The position numbers were made by a program, and so were the translations under genes. DNA of 64,000 nucleotides from NCBI RefSeq assembly GCF_900148505.1, contig NZ_FRXO01000002.1:558001-622000 (forward strand), written 5' to 3'. Below the pieces are notes generated by a model that was given only the letters and a program-made list of their open reading frames with translations, did no database searches and was not told where the DNA came from. Of the stretch, positions 9,501 through 17,684 are shown one piece after another (the first letter of the stretch is position 1; every line of letters begins with the position of its first letter). Origin of the DNA: Pseudoxanthobacter soli DSM 19599. GTDB taxonomy: Bacteria; Pseudomonadota; Alphaproteobacteria; Rhizobiales; Segnochrobactraceae.

Positions 9501-10810
9501 GCCAGGAAGTCTGGCTAATCCCCTCGGTCACGGTCATTCACCTCGAAGGCTATTCGACCGACGAGAAGGCGATCCCCTCGGCGCGCAAGCGGGCGCTCGG
9601 CGATCTCAACCGCGGCAAGTTCCTGTCGCGCTGGGGCGACTACCTGGAAGACCGCAGCCCGGAGACCCTCGCTGCCGGCCGGGCGCTGTTCACCCCGGCG
9701 ACCCGGCAGCGCCCGGCGCCGCCCGCTGATGCCCGGCGCGCGCTGATCTATACGCCCTATAATCTCACGCCCGGCGGCGGCGAGCGCTATCTTCTGACGC
9801 TGGCCGATGCGCTCAGCACCCGCTTCAACGTCACGATCGCGACCCCGCATCCCTACAGCCACCTGCGGCTGACGAACCTCGCGTGCGTGTTCGGCCTCGA
9901 TCTTTCGGGCTGCCGGATCGTCACGGAACTCGACCTGCCCGACGAGCCGGAGTTCGATATCCAGGTCGTGATGGGCAACCACGTCACGCCGCCGATCCCG
10001 GCCCAGGCACGCGACAGCTACTATCACTGCCAGTTCCCGTTCCCGCTGCCGGCCGACGGCACGCCGGATCCGGCGCTGCTGACGGGCTACCGCGCCGTGC
10101 TCGTCAATTCCGACTTCACCCGCAGGAACGTGCTCCAGGGGATGCAGCGATACAATCTGCCGATGGTGCGCACGGACATCCTCTATCCGCCCGTGCCGCC
10201 CTATGAGGGCGACGCGCGTGCGAAGAAGAAGCGGATGATCCTGACCGTCGGGCGTTTCTTCGTCGGCGGACATGCCAAGCGCCACGACCTGCTGATCGAG
10301 GCGTTCCGCTCGCTGGCGCAGCGCGTCGGCGGCGACGTGGAATTCCATCTCGCCGGCTCCTCCACCCCGGGGCCGGAACACATGGATTATCTCAACGGCC
10401 TGCAGGCGATGGCCGCCGACCTACCGGTGGTGTTCCACGTCAACTGCTCCAACAGCGAGCTCGCCGGGCTCTACCGCGATGCCGCGATCTACTGGCACGG
10501 CACCGGGCTCGAGGAGAACCTCAAGCAGCATCCGGAACTCGCGGAGCATTTCGGCATCGCCATCGCCGAGGCGATGTCGGCCGGCTGCGTCGCCTTCGCC
10601 CTCAATGCGGGCGGTGCGCGCGAGATCATCACCGACGGCGAGGACGGCTTCCTCTACGATTCGCTGGAGATGCTGACGATGCGCACGGCCGCCATCCTGC
10701 GGCCGCAGAAGGACGAGGAGCGGATCGAGATCGGCACGCGGGCCGCCGAGCGCGCCCGCGCGTTCACCCCCGACCGCTTCATCGGCCACGTCCTCGAGCT
10801 GATTTCCTGA
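6554..10810 (+). CDS. Giant multidomain glycosyltransferase (GT4-GT2-GT4)
   Basis: A 1418-residue cytosolic enzyme, probably assembling a surface glycan. Residues 1-230 look like a degenerate nucleotide/SAM-binding domain (DLVLVDGAGNG). Residues 240-296 are an Ala/Glu/Arg-rich coiled coil ending in the SWRITRPVR motif often seen before such domains. Residues 361-770 are a GT4-type GT-B domain (SVGTIDKRKN; EGYGLSISD near 660). Residues 784-1025 are a GT2 GT-A domain (ILIINWN, ADNGS, LNNDVF near 869). Residues 1062-1418 are a second GT4 domain (YNLTPGGGERYL; EHFGIAIAEAMSAG near 1330). The ATG at 6554 starts the recognisable sequence but has only a weak ribosome site; an open frame continues upstream to 6284. 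The next two genes are also glycan genes. Confidence 0.85.
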   Translation: MSSSDQHLVTNDELVVLLDVLSSCAGSLPSGYVGDAWDAHVPFVLWLSSHLAPRGIVSFLPEPTTVVAMLADRTPAATLYCPPEAGRIAPASRGARAHWLADRLGDRLHLIETPDDVSATAGTVDLVLVDGAGNGLSAEEQIAALGDALSPHAVALVAHIAPAPSSSAGSPGTAAWRALLAAYPAAFPVGRGLAVVPVGTVPPGLQALAEAARGEGLQGLERLFARLGSLYETAFGVAAERSMAAERRASEAAIASRQIQRQLALAQSRADEALRAAAEAHAVLDATRASVSWRITRPVRTASTSFPAIARILRGFARNNPGLVHETRWALRAAANLARLKAPPPRVALPAPATAATSPAGREPVLWFFMGDTIDWLSDHSHLTGVGRVTAELFRGGVEDRPRPRWLPAIATAGGAGLAQVSAGNWRGSGPAIEELRKVCDGIPVQGMSAAPGDHVLFTGVIWNAHYVELIERLVRNGLTFSVLVHDIIPIDEPEFVSPEFNAGFTLWMDAVARKASTLFVSTDFVRHQIEAWAREMKIARRQPIVTIPFGPSLVPVPEAAKPLRPGVTVPYALSVGTIDKRKNQAMLPRLWRRLVETLGADKVPMLVLVGRDDLRLGTTDENVAALAKAGRIAILEDVADAELADLYRLCLFTVFPTLSEGYGLSISDTLAYGKVPISSGLEPIREYAGNLPWYFDPLDDDDAYRVMSRAVLNPDVLAKAEARIAAEWHPSSWRTAADVTAAALDSFVNARANGARIPDELRLDRPLEELRAKARRWSGGDRPDVSILIINWNAADMTRTCVEHIWEHTEGLTYEILIADNGSRRAEFEPLRVLEPDVRLVQLEVNRYFGEANNIIAEHARGRFLCLLNNDVFVPEGWLTGLHAALTERPKAAAVGPVFLFPDDTIQEAGGNMDPSGIPARSLRGKPAAAIRNMPAKAVDYISAAALLVHRDSFFDAGGFDLAFEPAYYEDTDFCFKLAALGQEVWLIPSVTVIHLEGYSTDEKAIPSARKRALGDLNRGKFLSRWGDYLEDRSPETLAAGRALFTPATRQRPAPPADARRALIYTPYNLTPGGGERYLLTLADALSTRFNVTIATPHPYSHLRLTNLACVFGLDLSGCRIVTELDLPDEPEFDIQVVMGNHVTPPIPAQARDSYYHCQFPFPLPADGTPDPALLTGYRAVLVNSDFTRRNVLQGMQRYNLPMVRTDILYPPVPPYEGDARAKKKRMILTVGRFFVGGHAKRHDLLIEAFRSLAQRVGGDVEFHLAGSSTPGPEHMDYLNGLQAMAADLPVVFHVNCSNSELAGLYRDAAIYWHGTGLEENLKQHPELAEHFGIAIAEAMSAGCVAFALNAGGAREIITDGEDGFLYDSLEMLTMRTAAILRPQKDEERIEIGTRAAERARAFTPDRFIGHVLELIS

Positions 10811-10823
10811 GCGCGCTCGCCCC

Positions 10824-10841
10824 GGGCCGGCGCGCCGGCCC
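10824..10841. other. 18 bp perfect GC palindrome after the giant glycosyltransferase
   Basis: GGGCCGGCG followed directly by its complement CGCCGGCCC, 13 bases after the stop. It can fold as a 7 bp stem with a CGCG loop. No U-tract follows, so it may be a weak or rho-assisted terminator or simply a GC-rich accident. Confidence 0.35.
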
Positions 10842-10970
10842 GCCGGGCTTGACCGCGCCGGTCAGGCATGGCTGATGCCGGGACAGCGAACGGTCGGCGG
10901 CGGACAGTGCCGCCGGCCCGCCAGCGCACCCCGCCGCCCCCGGGGAGCAATCTCTGAGTTCGAGGACGTC

Positions 10971-11924
10971 ATGGCCACCATCGCCGAGATCGCCGCCAGC
11001 CACAGCATCGCGGTGCTGGTCCCCTGCCACAACGAGGCAGCCGCCATCGGCGCGGTGGTGCGCGATTTCCGCCGCAGCCTGCCGACCGCGACGATCTACG
11101 TCTACGACAACAATTCGACCGACGAGACGGTGCGGATTGCCGAGGAAGCCGGCGCCGTCGTCCGGCGCGAGACGCGGCAGGGCAAGGGCCACGTGGTCCG
11201 CCGCATGTTCGCCGACGTCGACGCCGACATCTACGTGATGGTGGACGGCGACGACACCTACGAGGCCGAGGCCGCGCCGCTGCTGATCGAGACGCTCGTC
11301 AACGACAACATGGACATCGTCAACGGCGCCCGGGAGGCGGTCGGCGACGCCGCGTTCCGGCGCGGGCACAAGTTCGGCAACCGCCTGCTCTCCGGCCTCG
11401 TCAGCGCCGTGTTCGGCAAGCGCAACGACGACATGCTGTCCGGCTACAAGGCGATGTCGCGCCGCATGGTGAAGTCGTTCCCGGTCAAGAGCAGCGGCTT
11501 CGAGATCGAGACCGAACTCCTCGTCCACGCGCTCGAACTCGACCTGCCCATCGGCGAGCGCCCGACGCGCTACCGCGAGCGCGGCGAAGGGTCGACCTCC
11601 AAGCTCAGGACCTATCGCGACGGCCTGCGAATCCTCTGGCTGATCAGCCATCTGATCCGCGAGGAGAAGCCGCTGCAATTCTTCTCGACCATCGCCTTCG
11701 TCGTGTTTCTCGTGGCGCTGGCGTTCGGCGTTCCGGTGGTGCTGGAGTTCGGCCGGACCGGACTGGTGCCGCGCCTGCCGACGGCCGTGCTCGCCATGGG
11801 CCTCGCGCTCGCAAGCCTCCTGGCGCTGAATGCGGGGCTGGTGCTCGATGGCGTGTCGCGCGGCCGGCGCGAGGCCAAGACCCTCGCCTATCTCGCCGTG
11901 CCGCCCCCCGGCCGCAAGCCCTGA
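10971..11924 (+). CDS. GT2 polyprenyl-phosphate-type glycosyltransferase with two membrane helices
   Basis: A 317-residue family 2 glycosyltransferase of the dolichol-phosphate-mannose synthase/GtrB type. Residues 13-110 hold the nucleotide-sugar site (VLVPCHNEAAAIG, YDNNSTDET, VMVDGDDTYE as the DxD-like metal site). Residues about 170-230 hold the acceptor-side motifs (DMLSGYKAMSRR, SSGFEIETEL, TRYRERGEGSTSKL). Two hydrophobic helices at about 245-270 and 278-300 anchor it in the membrane. The start ATG has GAGGA six bases upstream. Such enzymes load a sugar onto a polyprenyl phosphate for a membrane GT-C enzyme, and the gene 79 bp downstream has that appearance. The donor sugar is unknown. 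Confidence 0.88.
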   Translation: MATIAEIAASHSIAVLVPCHNEAAAIGAVVRDFRRSLPTATIYVYDNNSTDETVRIAEEAGAVVRRETRQGKGHVVRRMFADVDADIYVMVDGDDTYEAEAAPLLIETLVNDNMDIVNGAREAVGDAAFRRGHKFGNRLLSGLVSAVFGKRNDDMLSGYKAMSRRMVKSFPVKSSGFEIETELLVHALELDLPIGERPTRYRERGEGSTSKLRTYRDGLRILWLISHLIREEKPLQFFSTIAFVVFLVALAFGVPVVLEFGRTGLVPRLPTAVLAMGLALASLLALNAGLVLDGVSRGRREAKTLAYLAVPPPGRKP

Positions 11925-12003
11925 CCTTTCCGGCTGCAAAGCCTCTCGCCGCATCGCCCGTCGCGCGCCTCTCCGAGGCCGGCCGAAACCTCCGGACCCA
12001 CCG

Positions 12004-13632
12004 ATGACCACGCCTCGCCCCTCCGCCGCCCCGCGCTCCGGCGGCATCGCACCGGCCACATGGGCCTGGCTTGGCCTCTACCTTCTCTTCTTCGGATTGT
12101 TCGGCCTCTATATCGGCGGTGACGGCACGCCGGATCTGCGCATCTATCACCGCTATAACGGCTTCGCGCTCGTCTCCGGCGGACGGCCGCAGGACATCGC
12201 GGCGGCGGGGCTGCAAAGCTATTTCTTCCCCGGCCTCGACGGGCTCTATTTCCTGCTGACGCAGGCCCTGAACGACCATCCCGCCGTGCTGCACGTCATC
12301 ATGGCGCTGCCTTATGCCGTGGCCGCGCTCCTGGTCTATCTGGTGGGGCGGCGCGTGCTGCCGCAGTCCTGGCCGCTGCGTGACGTGCTGGCGGGCGCGG
12401 CCGCGCTGTTCGGCGTCACCGGCTCGGCGAGCTTCTCCACCATCGGCACCACCATGAGCGAGATCCCGCAGGGCCTGCCGTTCCTGGCCGGGCTTGCGGT
12501 GTGGTTCGGCTGCGTGCCGCTGCGCGACCGCCCCGCCCTGCCGGTGTGGACCGTGGCCCTCGCCGGCCTTCTGGCGGGGGCGACCGTGGGGCTGAAGCTG
12601 ACCTCGCTGCCGCTGTTCGTGGGCCTGTTCGTGGCGGTGATCGTCGCCGAACTGCCGCGCTGGCGCACCGGCATCGCCGCCGGTTTCGTGTTCGGCCTCG
12701 CCGGCGTGATCGCCGCCTTCGCGGTGGCCGGCTGGTGGTGGTGGCATATCTATCAGCTCACCGGAAACCCGGTGTTCCCGGCCTTCAACGACGTGTTCCG
12801 CTCCGATTGGGTGGCCGCCGGACGCTGGTCGGACGACCGCTTCAAGCCGCAGACCTGGACGCACGCGCTGCTTTTCCCCGCGCTGTGGGCGTTCACCTAT
12901 TCCAACCAGGCGATCGAACTCGCCATGCGCGACGCGCGGCTTCTGCTTGCGCTTCTCGCCATGCTGGCCCTGCTCGCGTCGGTCGTCTTCGGCGGCCTCC
13001 GCCGCGCCGGTCCACCCTCGCGGCGGGCGGGCGGCCTGCTCGCGCTCGCGCTCTTCATCGCCTACGGGCTGTGGGAGGCGATGTTCGCGATCTACCGCTA
13101 CAGCGCGCTGATAGAGTGCTTCTCCGGCGTGCTGGTCTGCGCGGCCGTCGCCGCCTGGCTGCCCCGGCGCGTGATGGCCTGCATCGGGATCGCCGCCGTC
13201 GTGGTGGTCGGGATCGCCACCGTGTGGCGCACCCATTATCCGTGGTGGGACAGATCGCGCCCGAGCGTCCACGCCGTCGAAATCAGCCTCCCGCCGGTGG
13301 AGCCGGGCGCGCTGGTGGTGTTCCTCGACCCGGGGGCCTTCTCCTATCTCATCCCGGATCTTCCGGCCGGCGTGCAGGTGATCGCGCCGAACAGCAACCT
13401 CGTGCGCCCGGATTCCGAGGGCACGCTCAGGCCGCGGATGGAAGCCGCGATCCGCGCGTTCGAGGGGCCGATCTGGGGCTTCGAGAACCTGAAGGATTAT
13501 CCCGGGGCCGCCGACACGGCGCTTCAGCACTACGGCCTGAAGAAGACCGGAGAATGCGCGCCCATCACCAGCACCATCGATTCCGTCCCGGCACAGGGCT
13601 GCCGCCTGGAGAAGGTGGCACCCGCCCCCTGA
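12004..13632 (+). CDS. Polytopic membrane protein, probable GT-C-type glycosyltransferase
   Basis: A 542-residue integral membrane protein with roughly 10-12 predicted hydrophobic helices in the first 420 residues and a soluble C-terminal part of about 110 residues. An acidic patch in the first extracytoplasmic loop (GGDGTPDLRIYHRYNG) stands where GT-C enzymes carry their catalytic Asp. I recognise no named family beyond this general plan. It starts 79 bp after the GT2 gene and on the same strand, so the two likely act together in lipid-linked sugar transfer. ATG 12004 follows a short GC-rich gap with no strong Shine-Dalgarno; the frame is open further upstream. Confidence 0.7.
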   Translation: MTTPRPSAAPRSGGIAPATWAWLGLYLLFFGLFGLYIGGDGTPDLRIYHRYNGFALVSGGRPQDIAAAGLQSYFFPGLDGLYFLLTQALNDHPAVLHVIMALPYAVAALLVYLVGRRVLPQSWPLRDVLAGAAALFGVTGSASFSTIGTTMSEIPQGLPFLAGLAVWFGCVPLRDRPALPVWTVALAGLLAGATVGLKLTSLPLFVGLFVAVIVAELPRWRTGIAAGFVFGLAGVIAAFAVAGWWWWHIYQLTGNPVFPAFNDVFRSDWVAAGRWSDDRFKPQTWTHALLFPALWAFTYSNQAIELAMRDARLLLALLAMLALLASVVFGGLRRAGPPSRRAGGLLALALFIAYGLWEAMFAIYRYSALIECFSGVLVCAAVAAWLPRRVMACIGIAAVVVVGIATVWRTHYPWWDRSRPSVHAVEISLPPVEPGALVVFLDPGAFSYLIPDLPAGVQVIAPNSNLVRPDSEGTLRPRMEAAIRAFEGPIWGFENLKDYPGAADTALQHYGLKKTGECAPITSTIDSVPAQGCRLEKVAPAP

Positions 13633-13824
13633 TCGGAATGAATATTACAAAGAACGATATAAAGATGACATCTTCTTAATTTGAAGCCTCCCACCGGGAC
13701 ATATTAAGTCAAGCTCATCGGAGCGGGCGTTCCACCCGGCCATTGAACGGCACGTTGGAGCAAAGCCGATTCCGACACGGTTGAGCTGAAGTCCCGACAA
13801 CCGAATTCCGGTGGGGTTTTGAAG

Positions 13825-14127
13825 ATGAGCACGGTCATGAACACCGCTTTCCCGAGCCTGAACGTCCTGACGGACACACAGCTCGGCGAGATAGACGCCG
13901 GTATCAGCGCGCTGGGGATCGGCGCGATTGCCGGTGCCGTCGTCGGCGCGGCGGCCTTTGCGATCGCGGCGGCGCCGACGGCCGCGGTCGTCGGCGTGGG
14001 CGCGGTGCTGGCGGAGGGCGCCAATCTCGTCGTCGGCGGAGGCATGATCGCCGGCGGCAGCGTCGTCGGCACCGCGGTGGGCGGCGTGGTCGACGGTGTG
14101 AAGAGCGTCTGGAACGACATCTTTTGA
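13825..14127 (+). CDS. Double-glycine-leader, Gly/Ala-rich microcin-like peptide 1
   Basis: A 100-residue precursor. Residues 1-26 form a leader ending in LTDTQLGEIDAG, which fits the consensus for peptidase C39 (PCAT) exporters: Leu and Glu-Ile at the expected spacing before a Gly-Ala/Gly-Gly pair, here Ala-Gly. The 74-residue core begins ISALGIGAIAGAVVG, is almost wholly Gly/Ala/Val/Ile with no Cys, and ends in VKSVWNDIF. This resembles colicin V-type class II microcins in size and composition. ATG 13825 has GTGGGG eight bases upstream. The gene follows the glycan operon; the gap before it is AT-rich, unlike its surroundings. The paralogue at 34391-34684 shares the leader end and core start. 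No exporter or immunity gene is visible nearby. A non-toxic secreted peptide is equally possible. Confidence 0.75.
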   Translation: MSTVMNTAFPSLNVLTDTQLGEIDAGISALGIGAIAGAVVGAAAFAIAAAPTAAVVGVGAVLAEGANLVVGGGMIAGGSVVGTAVGGVVDGVKSVWNDIF

Positions 14128-14200
14128 TCCAGCCGCCGGGAACGGAGCCACCCGGCCGCAGCGACATCGGCATTTCCGTTGGGAGCTGATATCGGCCAGG

Positions 14201-14255
14201 CCGGACAATTTGGCCCCGATAACTTGGCCCAGATAACCCGGACCGGACAATCTGG
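14201..14255. repeat. Short direct repeats between peptide gene 1 and sthA
   Basis: CCGGACAATTTGG (14201-14213) and CCGGACAATCTGG (14243-14255) are direct repeats with one mismatch. Between them two GATAAC boxes alternate with TTGGCCC. The region lies downstream of the peptide gene and of the sthA stop. Its function is unknown. Confidence 0.5.
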
Positions 14256-14276
14256 ACTGGATATCCGCCCCTGGCT

Positions 14277-15668
14277 TCAGACCCGCGTCATGCGGTTCCA
14301 GGCGTCGAGGCCGGCGATCTTGTAGGCCTCGGCCAGCGTCGGGTAGTTGAACGTGTTCTCGATGAAATAGTCGATGGTGCCCTTGAGGTTCAGCACCGCC
14401 TGGCCGATGTGGATCAGCTCCGTCGCGCCCTCGCCGAGGATGTGCACGCCGAGCAGCCGACGCGATTTCGTCGAGAAGATCATCTTCATCATGCCCGCGT
14501 TCAGACCCATGATGTGCCCGCGCGAGGTTTCGCGGAACCGCGCGATGCCGCATTCGTAGGGAATGCCGCGCTTGGCGACCTCCTCCTCGGTCATGCCGAC
14601 GGTGGAGATCTCCGGCACGGAATAGATGCCGTAGGGGAAGAATTCCGGCGGCGGCGGCGGTTCGAGGCCGAAGGCGTGGCAGGCGGCGAGCCGGCCCTGC
14701 TCCATCGAGGTGGAGGCGAGGCTCGGGAAGCCGATCACGTCGCCCGCGGCATAGATGTGCGGCACCGAGCTCTGCAGCGTCTTCGGATCGACGGTGATCC
14801 GGCCGCGATGGTCGGTCTCGATGCCGGCCGAGGCGAGGTTCAGCCGGTCGGTGGCGCCGACCCGGCCGGCGGCGAACAGCAGCATGTCGGTCGCCACCGT
14901 GCGCCCGTTGGCGAGCCTCGACACCGGACCCGACGTTCCCAGTTCGATGGAGGTCACGGCGGAGCCGAGCCTCAGGGCGACGTTGCGGTCGCGGAGTTCG
15001 TGCACGAACTCCTCGATCAGTTCCCGATCGAGGAAGTCGAGGAAGCTCGTGCGCGGCTCGATCAGCGTCACCGCCACGTCGAGCGCGCTGAAGATGGTGG
15101 CATATTCGACGCCGATCACCCCGGCGCCGATCACGGTGAGGCTGCGCGGCAGACGCGGCAGCTCGATGATCTCGTCGCTGTCGAACACGTTGGTGCCGTT
15201 GAAGGGCACATAATCCGGCCGGAACGGGCGCGTGCCGCAGGCGATCAGCACATGCGCCGCGCTGATGGTGCGGCGCTCGCCGTCCTCGGCGGTGACCTCG
15301 ATCTCGTGGGGCGAGACGAACCGGGCCTCCCCGCGCGCCGTCTTCACCGCGTTGCGGCTGAACTGGTGTTCCAGCACCTCGACCTCGTGGTCGAGCGTCT
15401 TGTGCAGACGGATCAGCAGGTCTTCCGCGCCGATATCCTGCTTGACCCGGTAGGACCGGCCGTAGAAGCCGCGCTCGCGCCAGCCGGACAGGTTCAGCAC
15501 GGTCTCGCGCAGGGTCTTGGAAGGGATGGTCCCGGTGTGGACCGACACCCCGCCGACCCGGCGGCCCTTCTCCACCACCAGCACGGACTTGCCGATCTTG
15601 GCGGACTGGACGGCGGCGCGGCGGCCCGACGGACCGCTGCCGATGACGACCATGTCGAAATCGTACAT
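14277..15668 (-). CDS. sthA: Soluble pyridine nucleotide transhydrogenase (Si-specific NAD(P)+ transhydrogenase)
   Basis: A 463-residue cytosolic flavoprotein, the family's usual length (about 465). It equilibrates NADPH + NAD+ with NADP+ + NADH. Residues 5-40 are the FAD Rossmann site (VVIGSGPSGRRAAVQSAKIG). GVSVHTGTIPSKTLRE stands where disulfide reductases carry the redox CxxxxC; Thr replaces the second Cys, which separates SthA from dihydrolipoamide dehydrogenase. The second nucleotide site is VIGAGVIGVEYA near 177 and the FAD loop is IYAAGDVIGFPSLAS near 305. The C-terminal dimer domain carries LGVHILGEGATELIHIGQA. It is a single gene; the ribosome site (GAAGAG) is weak and rather distant. 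Confidence 0.95.
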   Translation of the reverse strand: MYDFDMVVIGSGPSGRRAAVQSAKIGKSVLVVEKGRRVGGVSVHTGTIPSKTLRETVLNLSGWRERGFYGRSYRVKQDIGAEDLLIRLHKTLDHEVEVLEHQFSRNAVKTARGEARFVSPHEIEVTAEDGERRTISAAHVLIACGTRPFRPDYVPFNGTNVFDSDEIIELPRLPRSLTVIGAGVIGVEYATIFSALDVAVTLIEPRTSFLDFLDRELIEEFVHELRDRNVALRLGSAVTSIELGTSGPVSRLANGRTVATDMLLFAAGRVGATDRLNLASAGIETDHRGRITVDPKTLQSSVPHIYAAGDVIGFPSLASTSMEQGRLAACHAFGLEPPPPPEFFPYGIYSVPEISTVGMTEEEVAKRGIPYECGIARFRETSRGHIMGLNAGMMKMIFSTKSRRLLGVHILGEGATELIHIGQAVLNLKGTIDYFIENTFNYPTLAEAYKIAGLDAWNRMTRV

Positions 15669-15798
15669 GAAACCGGCTCTTCTCGACGAGGAACGGAACG
15701 AGGCGGGAGCGGGCGCCGTCCTGGCGGACGATGCCCGGGGCGCAACCCGTGCCTGGGGAGCGCCACCGGAAAGCGATGCACGATCAATGCCAAGACAG

Positions 15799-15880
15799 GA
15801 TGACAGCCGGATCGGATGACACTCAGGACCCGATGACAGCCGAGAACGGATCGACAGCCGAGAACGGATGACGGCAGCCG
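15799..15880. repeat. Imperfect short tandem repeat in the sthA-glsA gap
   Basis: Four imperfect units of GATGACAGCCGAGAACG type lie upstream of sthA. Two middle copies (GACAGCCGAGAACGGAT) are identical. They fall in the 5' side of sthA, where they could alter spacing of control elements; no role is shown. Confidence 0.55.
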
Positions 15881-15938
15881 CGCGCGGCCGGCGCACCGGC
15901 GCGGCGGTCCCGCCCGGCTGAGCCGGCCGGTGCGGGCT

Positions 15939-16868
15939 TCAGGGGCCGAACACGGACCAGCCCATGGTGCGCGCCAACCTCTCCAGCGCGATGGCGCCGA
16001 GCTGGGAATTGCCGACCTGGTTGAGCCCGGGGGACCACACCGCGATCGACGCCTTGCCGGGCACCACCGCAAGGATGCCTCCGCCGACGCCACTCTTGCC
16101 GGGAATGCCGACATGGAAGGCGAAGTCGCCCGAGCCGTCATAGTGACCGCAGGTCAGCATCAGCGCGTTGATGCGCCGGGCGCGCTGGCTCGACACCACG
16201 CGTCCGCCCGTCTCCGGGTTGCGGCCGTCGGCGGCGAGGAAGCGTCCCGCCATGGCGAGCTGGCGGCAGCTCATGGCCACCGCGCACTGGTGGAAATAGA
16301 CCCCGAGGGTCTTGTCCGGGTCGTGCTCCAGGTTGCCGAACGCCTTCATGTAGTTGGCGAGCGCGATATTGCGGAAGCCGGTCTCGGTCTCCGACCGCGC
16401 GACGGCCCTGTCGACCACGATGCTCTCGTCGCCCGCCAGGAAGCGGAGGAAATGCAGGATCTGGCCCAGTGCCTCGCGCGGCTGGTGCTGCGACAGCACC
16501 ACGTCTGTCACCACCAGCGCGCCCGCATTGATGAACGGGTTGCGGGGCACGCCCTGTTCGCGCTCGAGCTGGACGATGGAGTTGAACGGATTGCCGGAGG
16601 GCTCGCGGCCGACGCGCTTCCACAGGCTGTCGCCGACGAGGCCGAGCGCCATCGTCAGCGTGAAGACCTTGGAGATGCTCTGGATCGAGAACGGCTCGTC
16701 GGCATCGCCCGCCGTGAAGGTCTCGCCGTCGTTGGTGACGACCGCAATGCCGAAGCGGGCGGGATCGACCTTGGCGAGCTGAGGAATATAATCCGCGACC
16801 TTGCCCCGTCGGGTCTCCTTGGCCATGGTGTCGGCGATGTCGTTCAGGACTTTGTCGAGCGCGGGCAA
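15939..16868 (-). CDS. glsA: Glutaminase A
   Basis: Glutaminase of the serine-dependent beta-lactamase-like fold. It hydrolyses L-glutamine to glutamate and ammonia in the cytosol. From a TTG start at 16868 it is 309 residues, the family length (about 308), with GAGG nine bases upstream. An ATG at 16982 would add 38 low-complexity residues and is less likely. The catalytic SxxK is Ser64-Lys67 in [11 protein letters not shown]. Other family motifs are [39 protein letters not shown] and the C-terminal [16 protein letters not shown]. It is transcribed toward sthA, with a 270 bp gap, so is probably separate from it. Confidence 0.93.
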   Translation of the reverse strand: MPALDKVLNDIADTMAKETRRGKVADYIPQLAKVDPARFGIAVVTNDGETFTAGDADEPFSIQSISKVFTLTMALGLVGDSLWKRVGREPSGNPFNSIVQLEREQGVPRNPFINAGALVVTDVVLSQHQPREALGQILHFLRFLAGDESIVVDRAVARSETETGFRNIALANYMKAFGNLEHDPDKTLGVYFHQCAVAMSCRQLAMAGRFLAADGRNPETGGRVVSSQRARRINALMLTCGHYDGSGDFAFHVGIPGKSGVGGGILAVVPGKASIAVWSPGLNQVGNSQLGAIALERLARTMGWSVFGP

Positions 16869-17027
16869 GGGCGGGCACCTCGTTGCTGCGGCGGTCTGCG
16901 GGTCCGGACGCGGGCGGATGGCGGCGGCGGCCGCCGATGGGTCCGATCCGGACGGACAAGCCCCACTCATGCCATCCGGCACGGCCGGCGATCAATGGCG
17001 ACGACGGCACGCAAGGAGCGAGACCCG

Positions 17028-17438
17028 ATGACGAGCAGCGCGGACGCAACCCTGCCGGAGGCGACGACGCCCTACGAGATGATCGGCGGGGACGATGCCG
17101 TCCGCCGCCTCGTCGCGCGGTTCTACCGGTTGATGGACGAATTGCCGGAGGCGGCCGCCTGCCGGGCGATCCACCCGGAAAGCCTCGCCGATTCCGAACA
17201 GAAGCTCTACGAGTTCCTCTCCGGCTGGCTCGGCGGGCCGCCGCTGTTCGTGGAGCGGCGCGGGGCGCCGATGCTGCGCCGCCGGCACCTCCACGCCCCG
17301 ATCGGGCCGGACGAGCGCGACGGCTGGATGCTGTGCTTCCGCCGCGCCCTCGTGGAGACCGTCGAGGACGAGGCCTTGCGCGGCTTTCTGCTGGAACGCA
17401 TCGAGGCGCTCGCCAACCACATGCAGAACCGGCCGTGA
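17028..17438 (+). CDS. Group II truncated haemoglobin
   Basis: A 136-residue 2-on-2 globin of the GlbO/YjbI type. It binds haem and O2 or NO and is generally linked to oxidative and nitrosative stress. Visible features: TPYEMIGGDDAVRRLVARFYRLMDELP (pre-helix and helices A-B, with Tyr of FYRLMD in the B10 position), then FLSGWLGGPPLF, then MLRRRHLHAPIG with the proximal His, and ERDGWMLCFRRAL with the group II Trp at G8. AAGGAG lies nine bases before the ATG. It is divergent from glsA and otherwise alone. Confidence 0.92.
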   Translation: MTSSADATLPEATTPYEMIGGDDAVRRLVARFYRLMDELPEAAACRAIHPESLADSEQKLYEFLSGWLGGPPLFVERRGAPMLRRRHLHAPIGPDERDGWMLCFRRALVETVEDEALRGFLLERIEALANHMQNRP

Positions 17439-17684
17439 CCCCGGTGGACACGACGGTCACGTTTCGCTAACCGTCCCGGCCGATGATCGGGACATCCGGC
17501 GGCATCGCCGAACATCCGCCGCGAGATCCGGGTATGGCCGCCGGGCTTGGTGGATTGAAGCGGCGCGGACGAGCCGAGGCAGCACGCCGAAGCAGCACGC
17601 ATAGGGCGGCCTGCCGTGCGCGACGGTAAAGCCGTGCCGTCCCCGCCGCGCGGGGCCGGAGCAACGATCGAGGAACGGACGGCG

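Noticed and set aside
13638-13679. Mini-ORF MNITKNDIKMTSS before peptide gene 1
   Set aside because: Its first residues recall MNISK of peptide 2, but 13 codons with no leader motif are too little to call a peptide or a remnant.
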